Source: Phaeobacter sp. (GTDB lineage: Bacteria; Pseudomonadota; Alphaproteobacteria; Rhodobacterales; Rhodobacteraceae). Taken from it: a stretch of DNA of 64,000 nt. This document shows positions 45,843-54,276 of the stretch, in pieces. The stretch lies in assembly GCF_022825805.1 (NCBI RefSeq), contig NZ_JAJDWC010000122.1, forward strand, positions 1 to 64,000, read 5' to 3'. Position 1 is the stretch's first letter; each line of letters opens with the position of its first letter. The notes under the pieces were generated by a model that was not told the origin of the DNA, did not search any database, and saw only the letters and a program-made list of their open reading frames with translations. Position numbers and translations under genes: made by a program.

Positions 45843-47921
45843 TTGCAAGCCTTGTCCCAGACTGACTCAAACTCCGCCGGACCGAATTCTTCTGGCTCCA
45901 ATTCTACCGATTCCAATTCTTCTGGCTCCAGCTCAGCTGAGGGCAAATTCGCCGGTGCAAATCCTGCGGAAGTAAAGACATCGGGCGAAGATCCATCGAA
46001 TGAACCAGCGCCAGCAGACAGCACGGCCACCACCAGCGCCAAGATGACGGCGCCGAAAGAGCCTGCGGCGCATATGTCCTCGCGGGAATTGCTGGCCTGG
46101 TTGTGGCGGGGATACCTGCGGCACTACATGGGGCTGTTGGGGCTGGCCGTGGTCTTCATGCTGATCGAAGGCGGCACCGTTGGCGGCCTGAGCTACATGA
46201 TGCAGCCGATGTTTGATCTGGTCTTTGTCGAGGGCAACACCACGGCATTGTTCTGGGTCAGCCTGGCCTTTCTGATCATCTTTTCGGTCCGCGGCATCGC
46301 CAGCGTCTGCCAGAAGGTGATCCTGAGCAAGATTTCCCAGACCTCCGCCGCCCATATGCGCAAGGATATGCTGGCGCGACTGATCCAGCAGGATCCGGCC
46401 TTTCACCAGGTCAACCCGCCCGGATTTCTGATCCAGCGGGTGCAAAGCGATGTCATGGCGATCAATTCGGTCTGGCAGGCGATCATCACCGGCGCGGGCC
46501 GCGATGTGACCCAGTTGGTGGCCGTGTTGGGGGTTGCGATCAGCGTGGATTGGCGCTGGACCGTGATTATGCTGATCGGCCTGCCGATGCTGCTGCTGCC
46601 CCTGGCGGCGGTGCAGCGGTATGTGCGGCGCAAAGCATCGCAGGCGCGCGATCTGGGCGCGTCGCTGTCGACCCGCCTGGACGAGATCTTTCACGGTATT
46701 GTCCCGATCAAGCTGAACAATCTCGAAGACTATCAGAGCGAGCGGTTTGGCGGCCATATGGATCAATTTGTCCGCTCTGAGGTGCGCGCGTCCTTTGGTG
46801 TGGCCTCCAGCACCGGGATGATCGACATCATGGCGGGCCTCGGCGTGATGGGCGTCGTGCTTTATGGCGGGGCCGAAATCATCGAGGGCGAAAAAACGGT
46901 GGGGGAGTTCATGAGCTTTTTCACCGCGATTGGCCTGGCCTTTGATCCGATGCGTCGGCTTGCCTCGATCAGCGGCACATGGCAGGCGGCGGCCGCGGCG
47001 ATGGAGCGGATCAAGGAGCTGATGGATACGCCCATCCAGCTGACCTCTCCGCCAGAGCCCAAACCTGCCCCCAAAGGCCTGCCGGAGGTTGCATTGCGGG
47101 ACGTCACCCTGCGTTACGGCGACGCCGATGTGCTGCGCAACCTGTCACTGGTCGCCGAAGCGGGCAAAACCACGGCTCTGGTTGGAGCATCTGGAGCCGG
47201 GAAATCCACCATTTTCAACCTGCTGACCCGACTGGTCGATCCGCAAGAGGGCCGCGTTCAGGTTGGTGGTATCGGCGTCAACGAGATGGACATCGGCGAT
47301 CTGCGCGGGCTGTTTTCGGTCGTAACCCAAGAAGCGCTGCTGTTTGATGAAACCCTGCGCGAGAACATCCTGCTGGGCCGCACGGATGTGAGCCCACAGC
47401 AGCTGCAGGAGGTGCTGGACGCCTCCCATGTTTCGGATTTCCTGCCCAAACTCGCTGATGGGTTGGACACATTGGTGGGGCCGCGCGGCTCTGCCCTGTC
47501 CGGCGGGCAACGCCAGCGGGTGGTGATTGCGCGCGCGTTGTTGCGGGACACGCCGATCCTGCTGCTGGACGAGGCCACCTCCGCGTTGGATGCCCAATCG
47601 GAAAAAGTGGTGCAACAGGCGTTGGAGAAACTGTCCGGCGGTCGCACCACGCTGGTAATTGCGCACCGCCTGTCCACCATCCGCAATGCCGATAAGATCG
47701 TGGTGATGGAACGCGGCCAGGTGATGGATCAGGGCAGCCACGAAGAGCTGCTGGAGCGCGGCGGGATCTATGCGGATCTCTATCGTTTGCAATTCCAAGA
47801 TGGCAAAACCCTGGTCGACACCGAAGGCATGGCCGCGCAATTGACCGATGATAAGGCGATGGGCGGTGAGAAGGTCCAATCGCCCTGGTTCCGCCGTCTG
47901 GCGCGACGGATCTTTGGGTGA
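45843..47921 (+). CDS. ABC exporter, MsbA-like half-transporter
   Basis: A 692-residue fused permease-ATPase that works as a homodimer in the inner membrane; MsbA-like members flip lipids or lipid A. Six helices from about residue 95 to 385. The ATPase has Walker A GASGAGKST (~446), signature LSGGQRQR (~552), Walker B ILLLDEA (~573) and H-loop IAHRLST (~606). The first ~75 residues are a Ser/Asn/Ala-rich extension built from a 15-bp in-frame repeat (NSSGS units). The called start is a TTG with a poor ribosome site; ATG at 46044 or 46074 would give the usual length and may be the real start. Confidence 0.88.
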   Translation: MQALSQTDSNSAGPNSSGSNSTDSNSSGSSSAEGKFAGANPAEVKTSGEDPSNEPAPADSTATTSAKMTAPKEPAAHMSSRELLAWLWRGYLRHYMGLLGLAVVFMLIEGGTVGGLSYMMQPMFDLVFVEGNTTALFWVSLAFLIIFSVRGIASVCQKVILSKISQTSAAHMRKDMLARLIQQDPAFHQVNPPGFLIQRVQSDVMAINSVWQAIITGAGRDVTQLVAVLGVAISVDWRWTVIMLIGLPMLLLPLAAVQRYVRRKASQARDLGASLSTRLDEIFHGIVPIKLNNLEDYQSERFGGHMDQFVRSEVRASFGVASSTGMIDIMAGLGVMGVVLYGGAEIIEGEKTVGEFMSFFTAIGLAFDPMRRLASISGTWQAAAAAMERIKELMDTPIQLTSPPEPKPAPKGLPEVALRDVTLRYGDADVLRNLSLVAEAGKTTALVGASGAGKSTIFNLLTRLVDPQEGRVQVGGIGVNEMDIGDLRGLFSVVTQEALLFDETLRENILLGRTDVSPQQLQEVLDASHVSDFLPKLADGLDTLVGPRGSALSGGQRQRVVIARALLRDTPILLLDEATSALDAQSEKVVQQALEKLSGGRTTLVIAHRLSTIRNADKIVVMERGQVMDQGSHEELLERGGIYADLYRLQFQDGKTLVDTEGMAAQLTDDKAMGGEKVQSPWFRRLARRIFG
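45870..45929. repeat. In-frame 15-bp tandem repeat at the exporter N-terminus
   Basis: AACTCCGCCGGACCG, AATTCTTCTGGCTCC, AATTCTACCGATTCC, AATTCTTCTGGCTCC, encoding NSAGP, NSSGS, NSTDS, NSSGS. Confidence 0.85.
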
Positions 47922-47988
47922 TGCCATTGCGCCCCGCAACCTGCGCGCCATATCTGCAATGAGCCACAGTCAAGAAGGAGCAGATGAC

Positions 47989-48729
47989 ATGTCCAACCGC
48001 CGTATCCTGCGCGTGACCGGAACCGACGCCCATGCCTTTCTGCAGGGGCTGATCACCAATGATGTTCAAAAGGTGCGCGAGGGGCTGGTTTATGCTGCGC
48101 TGCTGACACCGCAGGGCAAATATCTCGCCGATTTCTTTGTGCTGGCCGATGGCGATGATCTGCTGATCGATGTGGACGAAAATCTGGCCGATGGTTTGCA
48201 GAAACGGTTGAACATGTATCGCCTGCGGGCGGATGTGCGTATCGAGGCCTGCGATCTTCTGGTGCGCCGCGGCACCGGCCCTGCGCCTGAGGGCGCGCTG
48301 GCGGATCCGCGTCATGGCGATCTGGGCTGGCGGCTTTACGGCGCTGAAGGCGGCGAGGATGGCAGTGATTGGGATGCGATCCGCGTGGCCCATGGCATCC
48401 CGGAAACCGGCATCGAGCTGGGATCCGACAGCTATATCCTGGAAGCTGGGTTTGAGCGGTTGAACGGCGTTGATTTCCGCAAAGGCTGCTATGTGGGTCA
48501 GGAAGTGACCGCGCGGATGAAACACAAGACCGAGCTGCGCAAGGGGTTGGTGACCGTCGCTGTTGAAGGCGCGGCCCCAACTGGCACCGAGATCCGGCGC
48601 GCGGAGAAACCTGTCGGCACCCTGTTCACCCAGGCGGGCGGCAAGGGAATCGCCTACCTACGCTATGACCGCGCGGGCGAGGATATGCAGGCAGACAGTG
48701 CAACGGTGCGCTGGTCGAAAGACGGCTGA
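47989..48729 (+). CDS. ygfZ: Folate-binding protein YgfZ
   Basis: A 246-residue protein of the YgfZ/IBA57 family that supports Fe-S cluster assembly and repair in a folate-dependent way. Start MSNRRILRVTGTDAHAFLQG at 47989 with AAGGAG upstream. The signature KGCYVGQEVTARMKHKT with its essential Cys is present, and the GcvT-like fold is visible (FLQGLITNDVQKV; LLTPQGKYLADFF). The plus-strand frame runs upstream into the exporter gene but without similarity. Confidence 0.93.
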   Translation: MSNRRILRVTGTDAHAFLQGLITNDVQKVREGLVYAALLTPQGKYLADFFVLADGDDLLIDVDENLADGLQKRLNMYRLRADVRIEACDLLVRRGTGPAPEGALADPRHGDLGWRLYGAEGGEDGSDWDAIRVAHGIPETGIELGSDSYILEAGFERLNGVDFRKGCYVGQEVTARMKHKTELRKGLVTVAVEGAAPTGTEIRRAEKPVGTLFTQAGGKGIAYLRYDRAGEDMQADSATVRWSKDG

Positions 48730-48898
48730 GGCGCCAAACGCCAACGTTGAATTTGTGGTATCACTGCGCGGCGCAGCACTCACCCGCTGCCGCCCTGTCC
48801 CCGTTCGCCTCCACTGGCGGTGTTATGACGTAACGTCATTGCAAGACCTCTGCCCTACTCTGCGCACACTGGCGCAAGCGTAACGTGAGGATCTGCCC

Positions 48899-49489
48899 AT
48901 GACCGTGCTATCAAAACTCTTCGGTGCCGCACTGACAGGAGGGCTTGCATGTGGGGCTGCTCCTGCCCTTGCGAGTGACTATTGGGAGTATCAGGATTGG
49001 TCCGTCGCGGTGGAAGACCGCATCACCGAGGAACACGATTGGCGCGATTGCAGCGCCTGGACCGGCGGCGACGGAGACCCAATTGTTCGGCTCGAAGTGA
49101 CCCAAGACGACATCGGCCCGCCAGAGAGCTACCCGCAGCTGCACTACCGCGAGATTGCCCCGCGCGGCTATCCCACCCATGTGGTGCATGGGCAGGCCAT
49201 CGGGTTCATCATCGATAATCAGGCGGTGTTCTACGCCATAGCGGATGGCGACATAAATGACGAAGGGCTGGCCGAAGTGTCGGCGCTGGCACGCTGGAAC
49301 GACGCGCTGAACCTGATCCGCTGGATGCAGGCGGGAACGACGCTGGATGTCCATATCGTGCGTCCCTATGACGGTGGTGAAACCGCATTGCGGGCGTCTT
49401 TGGCCGGGTTCACCGCCGCCTATGGCAAGATGATGGACGCTTGTGGGTTTTCGCTGGAGCTGCGCGAGTTGGAAATCGACTACAACTGA
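48899..49489 (+). CDS. Secreted protein of unknown function
   Basis: A 196-residue protein with a clear Sec signal peptide (LSKLFGAALTGGLACGAAPALAS) and a start preceded by GTGAGGATC. The mature domain contains WEYQDWSVAVEDRIT and a Cys pair far apart (CSAW; MDACGF) that could form a disulfide. I recognise no named family. It stands between ygfZ and efp without evident operon partners. Confidence 0.72.
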   Translation: MTVLSKLFGAALTGGLACGAAPALASDYWEYQDWSVAVEDRITEEHDWRDCSAWTGGDGDPIVRLEVTQDDIGPPESYPQLHYREIAPRGYPTHVVHGQAIGFIIDNQAVFYAIADGDINDEGLAEVSALARWNDALNLIRWMQAGTTLDVHIVRPYDGGETALRASLAGFTAAYGKMMDACGFSLELRELEIDYN

Positions 49490-49584
49490 TCGGTGTTTGA
49501 TGGTGGCCTGATGGGCCTTGCAAGGGCGGTTGCACCCTAAATCCCACCCTCGGTCCCAGCCTGCTCCGACCACACAGTACGCAT

Positions 49585-49616
49585 GAAAAAACCCCCGGCG
49601 CAAATACGCAGGGGGC
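49585..49616 (-). terminator. efp terminator
   Basis: In minus-strand reading CCCCC (with an inner GCG/CGC pair) closes on GGGGG and is followed by six T, about 28 bases after the efp stop. Confidence 0.85.
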
Positions 49617-49643
49617 TGATCTTATTGGATGTTTCCCGACGGC

Positions 49644-50207
49644 TTAGGCGCGTTCGGAATACTCCATGGTCTCGGTGTTGACGACGATCATTTCGTCCTG
49701 GCCCACAAACGGCGGCACCATGACCTTGACGCCATTGTCGAGGATCGCAGGCTTGAAGGAGTTTGCCGCGGTCTGACCTTTGACCACTGGCTCGGTCTCA
49801 ACGATCTTGCAGGTGACTTTCTGTGGCACGGTCGCGTTCAGCGCTTCGGCTTCGTAGAATTCAACCACGATGGTCATGCCGTCCTGCAGAAACGGGCGGC
49901 GGTCGCCCAGCAGATCTGCGGGCAGTTCGATCTGCTCGTAGGTTTCAGCATCCATGAACACCAACATGCCGTCGCTTTCATAAAGGAACTGCTGGTCTTT
50001 CTGTTCCAGGCGCACGCGCTCGACCTTGTCAGCGGAGCGGAACCGCTCGTTCAGCTTGGAGCCGTTGCGCAGATTGCGCAGTTCGACCTGGGCGAACGCA
50101 CCGCCTTTGCCGGGTTTGACGTGGTCGACTTTGACGGCGGCCCAGAGCCCGCCGTTGTGCTCCAGAACATTGCCGGGGCGGATCTCGTTACCATTGATTT
50201 TGGGCAT
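49644..50207 (-). CDS. efp: Elongation factor P
   Basis: A 187-residue factor that rescues ribosomes stalled at polyproline. Three beta-barrel domains of normal length. The tip lysine of domain I lies in [19 protein letters not shown] (Lys34). It starts [20 protein letters not shown] with GAGAGGG upstream. Divergent from the DUF6280 gene. Confidence 0.97.
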   Translation of the reverse strand: MPKINGNEIRPGNVLEHNGGLWAAVKVDHVKPGKGGAFAQVELRNLRNGSKLNERFRSADKVERVRLEQKDQQFLYESDGMLVFMDAETYEQIELPADLLGDRRPFLQDGMTIVVEFYEAEALNATVPQKVTCKIVETEPVVKGQTAANSFKPAILDNGVKVMVPPFVGQDEMIVVNTETMEYSERA

Positions 50208-50311
50208 GTCAAAAATCCCTCTCGGGTGGTTGATGAACTGTTAACCGCCCCTATATCTGGCAGGGACTCGGCTGGCAAGACAACGATATGTCGTGTGCGA
50301 GGGGATAGAGC

Positions 50312-50342
50312 TATGCAAATTGTGCATAAAAGATATGCATAT
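50312..50342. promoter_or_regulatory. Double TATGCA palindrome between efp and DUF6280 genes
   Basis: TATGCA-N5-TGCATA (50312-50328) is followed four bases later by the perfect palindrome ATATGCATAT (50333-50342). It lies about 105 bases from the efp start and 80 from the DUF6280 start, a position suited to an operator shared by both promoters. Confidence 0.45.
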
Positions 50343-50423
50343 GCGGGCTACCCGAATCGTCACATTTCCGCCATAAGGAGCGTCACGCCGAAATTGCAAT
50401 AGCAAGAACAAAAAGGAAGCGAG

Positions 50424-50741
50424 ATGCGAGATTTCGTTGACGGCACCGCATACAACAATGAGCAAGGCAATCGGGCACGCAAACTCTTCGCGGCAGTTGT
50501 ACTGGCTGCGCTGGATGATGCGATCGCCGATGATAAAAAATATGGAAACGGTCCAGAGCAGATCGCCCGCTGGGCGCGGTCGCGCGATGGCCGCGAAGTG
50601 CTGAGCTGTGCGGGTATCGACCCCAATGAGCGCGTTGTCAGTGGCCTGATGGAATTTGTCGGCCGTGGTGTGCGCACCTCTGTTGCCTTGTCGCGCGAAG
50701 AAAGCGAACGCCGCAACGCAGCGCAGGCCGAAGCGGCCTGA
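50424..50741 (+). CDS. DUF6280 family protein
   Basis: A 105-residue soluble, mainly helical protein (MRDFVDGTAYNNEQGNRARK; ARKLFAAVVLAALDDAIADD; GREVLSCAGIDPNERVVSG). I recall near-identical proteins throughout Rhodobacteraceae under the label DUF6280. The function is unknown; the strong conservation I remember suggests a core cellular or regulatory role. Followed by a 15-bp tandem repeat and then a strong terminator, so it is a single-gene unit. Confidence 0.78.
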   Translation: MRDFVDGTAYNNEQGNRARKLFAAVVLAALDDAIADDKKYGNGPEQIARWARSRDGREVLSCAGIDPNERVVSGLMEFVGRGVRTSVALSREESERRNAAQAEAA

Positions 50742-50750
50742 GCCACAGAC

Positions 50751-50794
50751 CTGCCAATCTGACTGCTGCCAGTCTGACTGCTGCCAATCTGTCG
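50751..50794. repeat. 15-bp tandem repeat, 3 units
   Basis: CTGCCAATCTGACTG, CTGCCAGTCTGACTG, CTGCCAATCTGTCG between the DUF6280 stop and its terminator. Confidence 0.85.
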
Positions 50795-50829
50795 AAAAGA
50801 ACGTGCCCTGGGGCGCGTTCTTTCTTTTT
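50795..50829 (+). terminator. Terminator of the DUF6280 gene
   Basis: AAAGAACGTGCC pairs with GGCGCGTTCTTT (one G-U pair) across a short loop and is followed by CTTTTT. Confidence 0.85.
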
Positions 50830-50936
50830 GGGATGACGGTTTTCAACGGGATACGCCGCTTGGCGGGGTTTTCAGCGCTTGAAAAATCCGCCATGGCTGC
50901 CAGCTCTAGGGCAATGACAACCGCAGGACTGATCCC

Positions 50937-52397
50937 ATGACCGCACGCGCCATCATGATCCAGGGCACCGGCAGCAATGTCGGCAAATCCATGCTTGTGG
51001 CTGGTATGGCCCGTGCCTTTGTGCGCCGCGGTCTGCGGGTGGCTCCGTTCAAGCCGCAGAACATGTCCAACAATGCTGCGGTCACCCCTGAGGGCGGCGA
51101 AATTGGCCGCGCGCAGGCGTTGCAGGCGCGTGCATGCATGCGCCCGCCGCACACCGACATGAACCCTGTGTTGCTGAAGCCCGAAACGGATACGGGCGCA
51201 CAGGTGATTGTGCAGGGCAAGCGGCGCGGCACCCAGGCAGCCGGATCCTTCATGCGCGACAAATCCGGCCTGCTGGAGGCCGCGCTCGAGAGTTTCAACC
51301 GGTTGGCCGAGGATGTGGATCTGGTGCTGATCGAAGGCGCAGGCTCACCTGCAGAAACCAACCTGCGCAAGAACGACATTGCCAATATGGGCTTTGCCTG
51401 TGCGGCGCAGGTGTCGGTGATCCTGGTGGGTGATATCCACCGCGGCGGGGTGATCGCCCAGATCGTGGGCACCCATGCGGTTCTGGACGATCAGGATCTG
51501 GAGCGGATCAAAGGCTTTGCCGTGAACCGGTTTCGTGGTGACCGCAGCCTGTTTGATGGCGGACGCGATGATATTGCGGCGCGCACCGGCTGGCCCTCGA
51601 TCGGGGTGGTGCCGTGGTTCTGGGATGCCTGGAAACTGCCGGCCGAGGATATGATGGACATCGCCTCGCGACCCGGAGGCGCCTGCAAGATCGTGGTCCC
51701 GCAACTGGAGCGGATGGCCAATTTCGACGATCTGGACCCGCTGGCGGCGGAACCCAATGTGACTGTCGACATCATCCCCCCCGGTCGCGCCCTGCCCGGC
51801 GATGCGGATCTGGTTTTGATCCCCGGCAGCAAATCCACCATCGGCGATCTGGCCTACCTGCGGGCGCAGGGTTGGGATGTCGACATCCTGGCGCATTACC
51901 GGCGTGGCGGCCATGTCATGGGGCTGTGCGGCGGCTATCAGATGCTGGGCACATCGATTGACGACCCTGACGGGGTCGATGGCCGTCCGGGCCGGGTTGA
52001 TGGGCTGGGCCTGCTGGATGTGCAAACAGTCATGGCCGGAGAGAAACGGGTCACGCTGACCGATGCCACCACGCGCAATGGCGGTCTGCCGGTGCAAGGC
52101 TATGAAATCCACATGGGCCGAACGGATGGTGGCGATTGCGCGCGCGCCTGGCTGGATATCGCAGGCCGACCCGAAGGCGCAGCCTCTGCCGATGGTCGCG
52201 TGCGCGGATCCTATCTGCACGGTTTGTTTTCAGCTGATGCGTTCCGGGCGCAATTCCTGGCCGATCTCGGCACCGACAGCGTGGCAGGCTATGACGATGG
52301 GGTTGAGGCCACGCTGGATGCGCTGGCCGATCATCTGGAGGCCTATATGGATCTGGATCAGGTGCTGGCGCTGGCCGACCCCGTCACCCGGCGCTGA
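50937..52397 (+). CDS. cobQ: Cobyric acid synthase
   Basis: A 486-residue glutamine-dependent amidotransferase that amidates adenosylcobyrinate diamide in cobalamin synthesis. It starts [20 protein letters not shown] (P-loop-like). The synthetase part has [20 protein letters not shown] and [14 protein letters not shown]. The C-terminal type 1 glutaminase has the nucleophile in [10 protein letters not shown] and the catalytic His in GSYLHGLF. No other cob genes and no cobalamin riboswitch signature upstream. Its product pathway pairs sensibly with cobalt use by the nitrile hydratase elsewhere in the window, but no direct link is shown. Confidence 0.95.
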   Translation: MTARAIMIQGTGSNVGKSMLVAGMARAFVRRGLRVAPFKPQNMSNNAAVTPEGGEIGRAQALQARACMRPPHTDMNPVLLKPETDTGAQVIVQGKRRGTQAAGSFMRDKSGLLEAALESFNRLAEDVDLVLIEGAGSPAETNLRKNDIANMGFACAAQVSVILVGDIHRGGVIAQIVGTHAVLDDQDLERIKGFAVNRFRGDRSLFDGGRDDIAARTGWPSIGVVPWFWDAWKLPAEDMMDIASRPGGACKIVVPQLERMANFDDLDPLAAEPNVTVDIIPPGRALPGDADLVLIPGSKSTIGDLAYLRAQGWDVDILAHYRRGGHVMGLCGGYQMLGTSIDDPDGVDGRPGRVDGLGLLDVQTVMAGEKRVTLTDATTRNGGLPVQGYEIHMGRTDGGDCARAWLDIAGRPEGAASADGRVRGSYLHGLFSADAFRAQFLADLGTDSVAGYDDGVEATLDALADHLEAYMDLDQVLALADPVTRR

Positions 52398-52582
52398 GCA
52401 CGCCTGACATTGGGAGGCAGGTCACCCTACAAGTCACACCCCAACTGGCTGGCCAGTCTCAGCGGCGGACCGCTGCAGCCCCATGATTTGCGCCATCTGC
52501 GCCAAGAGCCCCAGATGGACCGGTCACGCTTGGTCCAGTCATGCGTGGGCCAGCTATGCTGCGGTCTGTGCCAAGGTGGTGT

Positions 52583-54001
52583 TTACAGGAGGTCTTGTGC
52601 GGCGAGCGCGCGTTTGATTTCGCGGCGCACCAGTTTGCGAACGTTGCGGGTGATCCGCTCGCCCAGGGCACCCTGCAGTTCGGCGCGCACGATATCGACC
52701 ACCAAGGCGCGCAGGCCGTCCTCGTCAAGGACGGTTTCACCCGCCTCTGCCGCGTCCACCACCTGCGAGGCGATATGATCCGTCACCTGTTCGCTCAGCG
52801 CCTCTGCCAAACCGGTGGCGGCAGGCTCTGCAGCTACTGTTTCATCCTGATCAGCCTGCGGCGTTGGCGCTGCGGCCGGTGCTGAAGCAAGTGCTGAAGC
52901 AGGTTCAGGGGACCGCTCAGCGTTTGTATCAGTAGCCATCTGATCAGTGGTTGGTTCAGCGACAGCATCCGGGCCGTTTTGGTGATCGGCGCCTGCTGCC
53001 GGTGCAGAGCCGTCACCGTCGCGATCGCCGTCCATATCACTGTCGCCATCGGGCCAGTCCATCGCCTCCAGATCCGTGCCGGCATAAGGCGTGTCGCGGC
53101 TGCCGTCGGGCTCCCAGAGCACCGGGCGGGTCACATTGGCGGCCTCCATCTCGGCCAGTTTTTGGACCACAGCGCCCACTTTGGGATTGAGCGCTGTCGC
53201 CTGCTGCGGCGGGGTCGTGGGGCTGGTGGTCGCACCGGTGGAGACGCCTGCGGCCTGAAACAGAGTTGCGCCTGGGCTGGTCCAGGGCGCGTCCGGGTCA
53301 AGGATTTCGGCGGGCTGCTCCTCAGCGACAGTGCCTGTGTTTGTATCTGTGTATACGGCCGCAGGTTCGGCCTGCAAAGGGTCTGTTTCTACGGGTTCTG
53401 TTTCAGCAACCTCTGTCTGCGCCTCAATGGCGCCAGTCGCGGGAAAGTCATCTGCCGGGGCAGCTTCGGCGAGCGTTTCTTCTGCCTCATCCCGAGCGGC
53501 GGCGGCGGTCAGCTGGTTGAAAAACACGAGATCCTGATTCTCGGCATCCCGGTCATGCAGCGCGGAGAGATCCCATGGCGCGGTTGGATCTGCCTCTACC
53601 GCCTCAACTTGGGTATTCGGCGTATCAGCCGGTGTCAGCCGATCTTCGGGCACGCGCAGCGCGGGTGTCAGCACAAGACGGGTGACGGGCGCTTTGCCCT
53701 TCTGCCGCTCTGTTGTGTCTGTTGTGTCTTTGGCGACCGTACCACCAGGCATGTTTGTGCAGGTCCCGGCAGGTGCGGATGGCACGGGTTTCACGGACTG
53801 TATGGGCTGCACAGGTTTTACGGGCTGCGCAGGTCTGATGGGCTGCGCAAGCGGATTTCCCAGATGCAGTGGTGCATCCTGCGCAGCATGGCGTTGCGCC
53901 TTGCCGGAGGTGGCCAGTGCGCCACGGGTGTCTTCGCTCACCAAACGGCGAATAGAGGACAGTACGTCTTCGATTTCGTTCTGGGTCACCGGGTCGGACA
54001 T
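52583..54001 (-). CDS. PopZ-like (DUF2497) polar organising protein
   Basis: A 472-residue protein. The N-terminus MSDPVTQNEIEDVLSSIRRL matches the short conserved helix of PopZ/DUF2497. The C-terminal 60 residues (LRALVVDIVRAELQGALGER; RKLVRREIKRAL) resemble its oligomerisation helices. Between them lies a ~370-residue Pro/Ala/acid-rich linker, much longer than in Caulobacter PopZ, with an 18-bp in-frame repeat (QPVKPV, QPIQSV). The order pcm, tolC, popZ, all minus strand, is the alphaproteobacterial PopZ neighbourhood as I recall it, there followed by valS; here cobQ follows instead. If correct, it forms a chromosome-anchoring polar condensate. Confidence 0.72.
   Translation of the reverse strand: MSDPVTQNEIEDVLSSIRRLVSEDTRGALATSGKAQRHAAQDAPLHLGNPLAQPIRPAQPVKPVQPIQSVKPVPSAPAGTCTNMPGGTVAKDTTDTTERQKGKAPVTRLVLTPALRVPEDRLTPADTPNTQVEAVEADPTAPWDLSALHDRDAENQDLVFFNQLTAAAARDEAEETLAEAAPADDFPATGAIEAQTEVAETEPVETDPLQAEPAAVYTDTNTGTVAEEQPAEILDPDAPWTSPGATLFQAAGVSTGATTSPTTPPQQATALNPKVGAVVQKLAEMEAANVTRPVLWEPDGSRDTPYAGTDLEAMDWPDGDSDMDGDRDGDGSAPAAGADHQNGPDAVAEPTTDQMATDTNAERSPEPASALASAPAAAPTPQADQDETVAAEPAATGLAEALSEQVTDHIASQVVDAAEAGETVLDEDGLRALVVDIVRAELQGALGERITRNVRKLVRREIKRALAAQDLL
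53793..53846. repeat. In-frame 18-bp tandem repeat in the PopZ-like gene
   Basis: Plus-strand units CACGGACTGTATGGGCTG, CACAGGTTTTACGGGCTG, CGCAGGTCTGATGGGCTG encode the Gln-Pro-x-Lys-Pro-Val-like repeats of the linker. Confidence 0.8.
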
Positions 54002-54221
54002 TTTGCCTATCACTCTCGCCTCTGCGTTGGAGTGTAGCGGGTGGCATCGGTCCAGACAACCGTTTGGATCAACACAATATTAATCATCATGACAGACGAA
54101 ATATCCGGCGAAATGGTTAACGCGCCCATAGAGTTAGAGCATGACAGTCGACCCGCGACCTTTGGTCTGTGTCATGATGATCGCAGGGCCAACATGGCAT
54201 CTATCTGGGCGCTGAAAACAC

Positions 54222-54250
54222 AAACGGCCCGCGCGGTGCGCAGGCCGTTT
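54222..54250 (-). terminator. Terminator of tolC
   Basis: AAACGGCC (54222-54229) pairs with GGCCGTTT (54243-54250); in minus-strand reading it is followed by TTTGTGTTTT. It lies 26 bases after the tolC stop and separates it from the PopZ-like gene. Confidence 0.78.
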
Positions 54251-54276
54251 CGGTTCAAATTCAAAGGTGAACCAGA

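Noticed and set aside
50742..50936. Cobalamin riboswitch upstream of cobQ
   Set aside because: No B12-box-like conserved segment is seen; the region is a 15-bp repeat, a terminator and a short leader.
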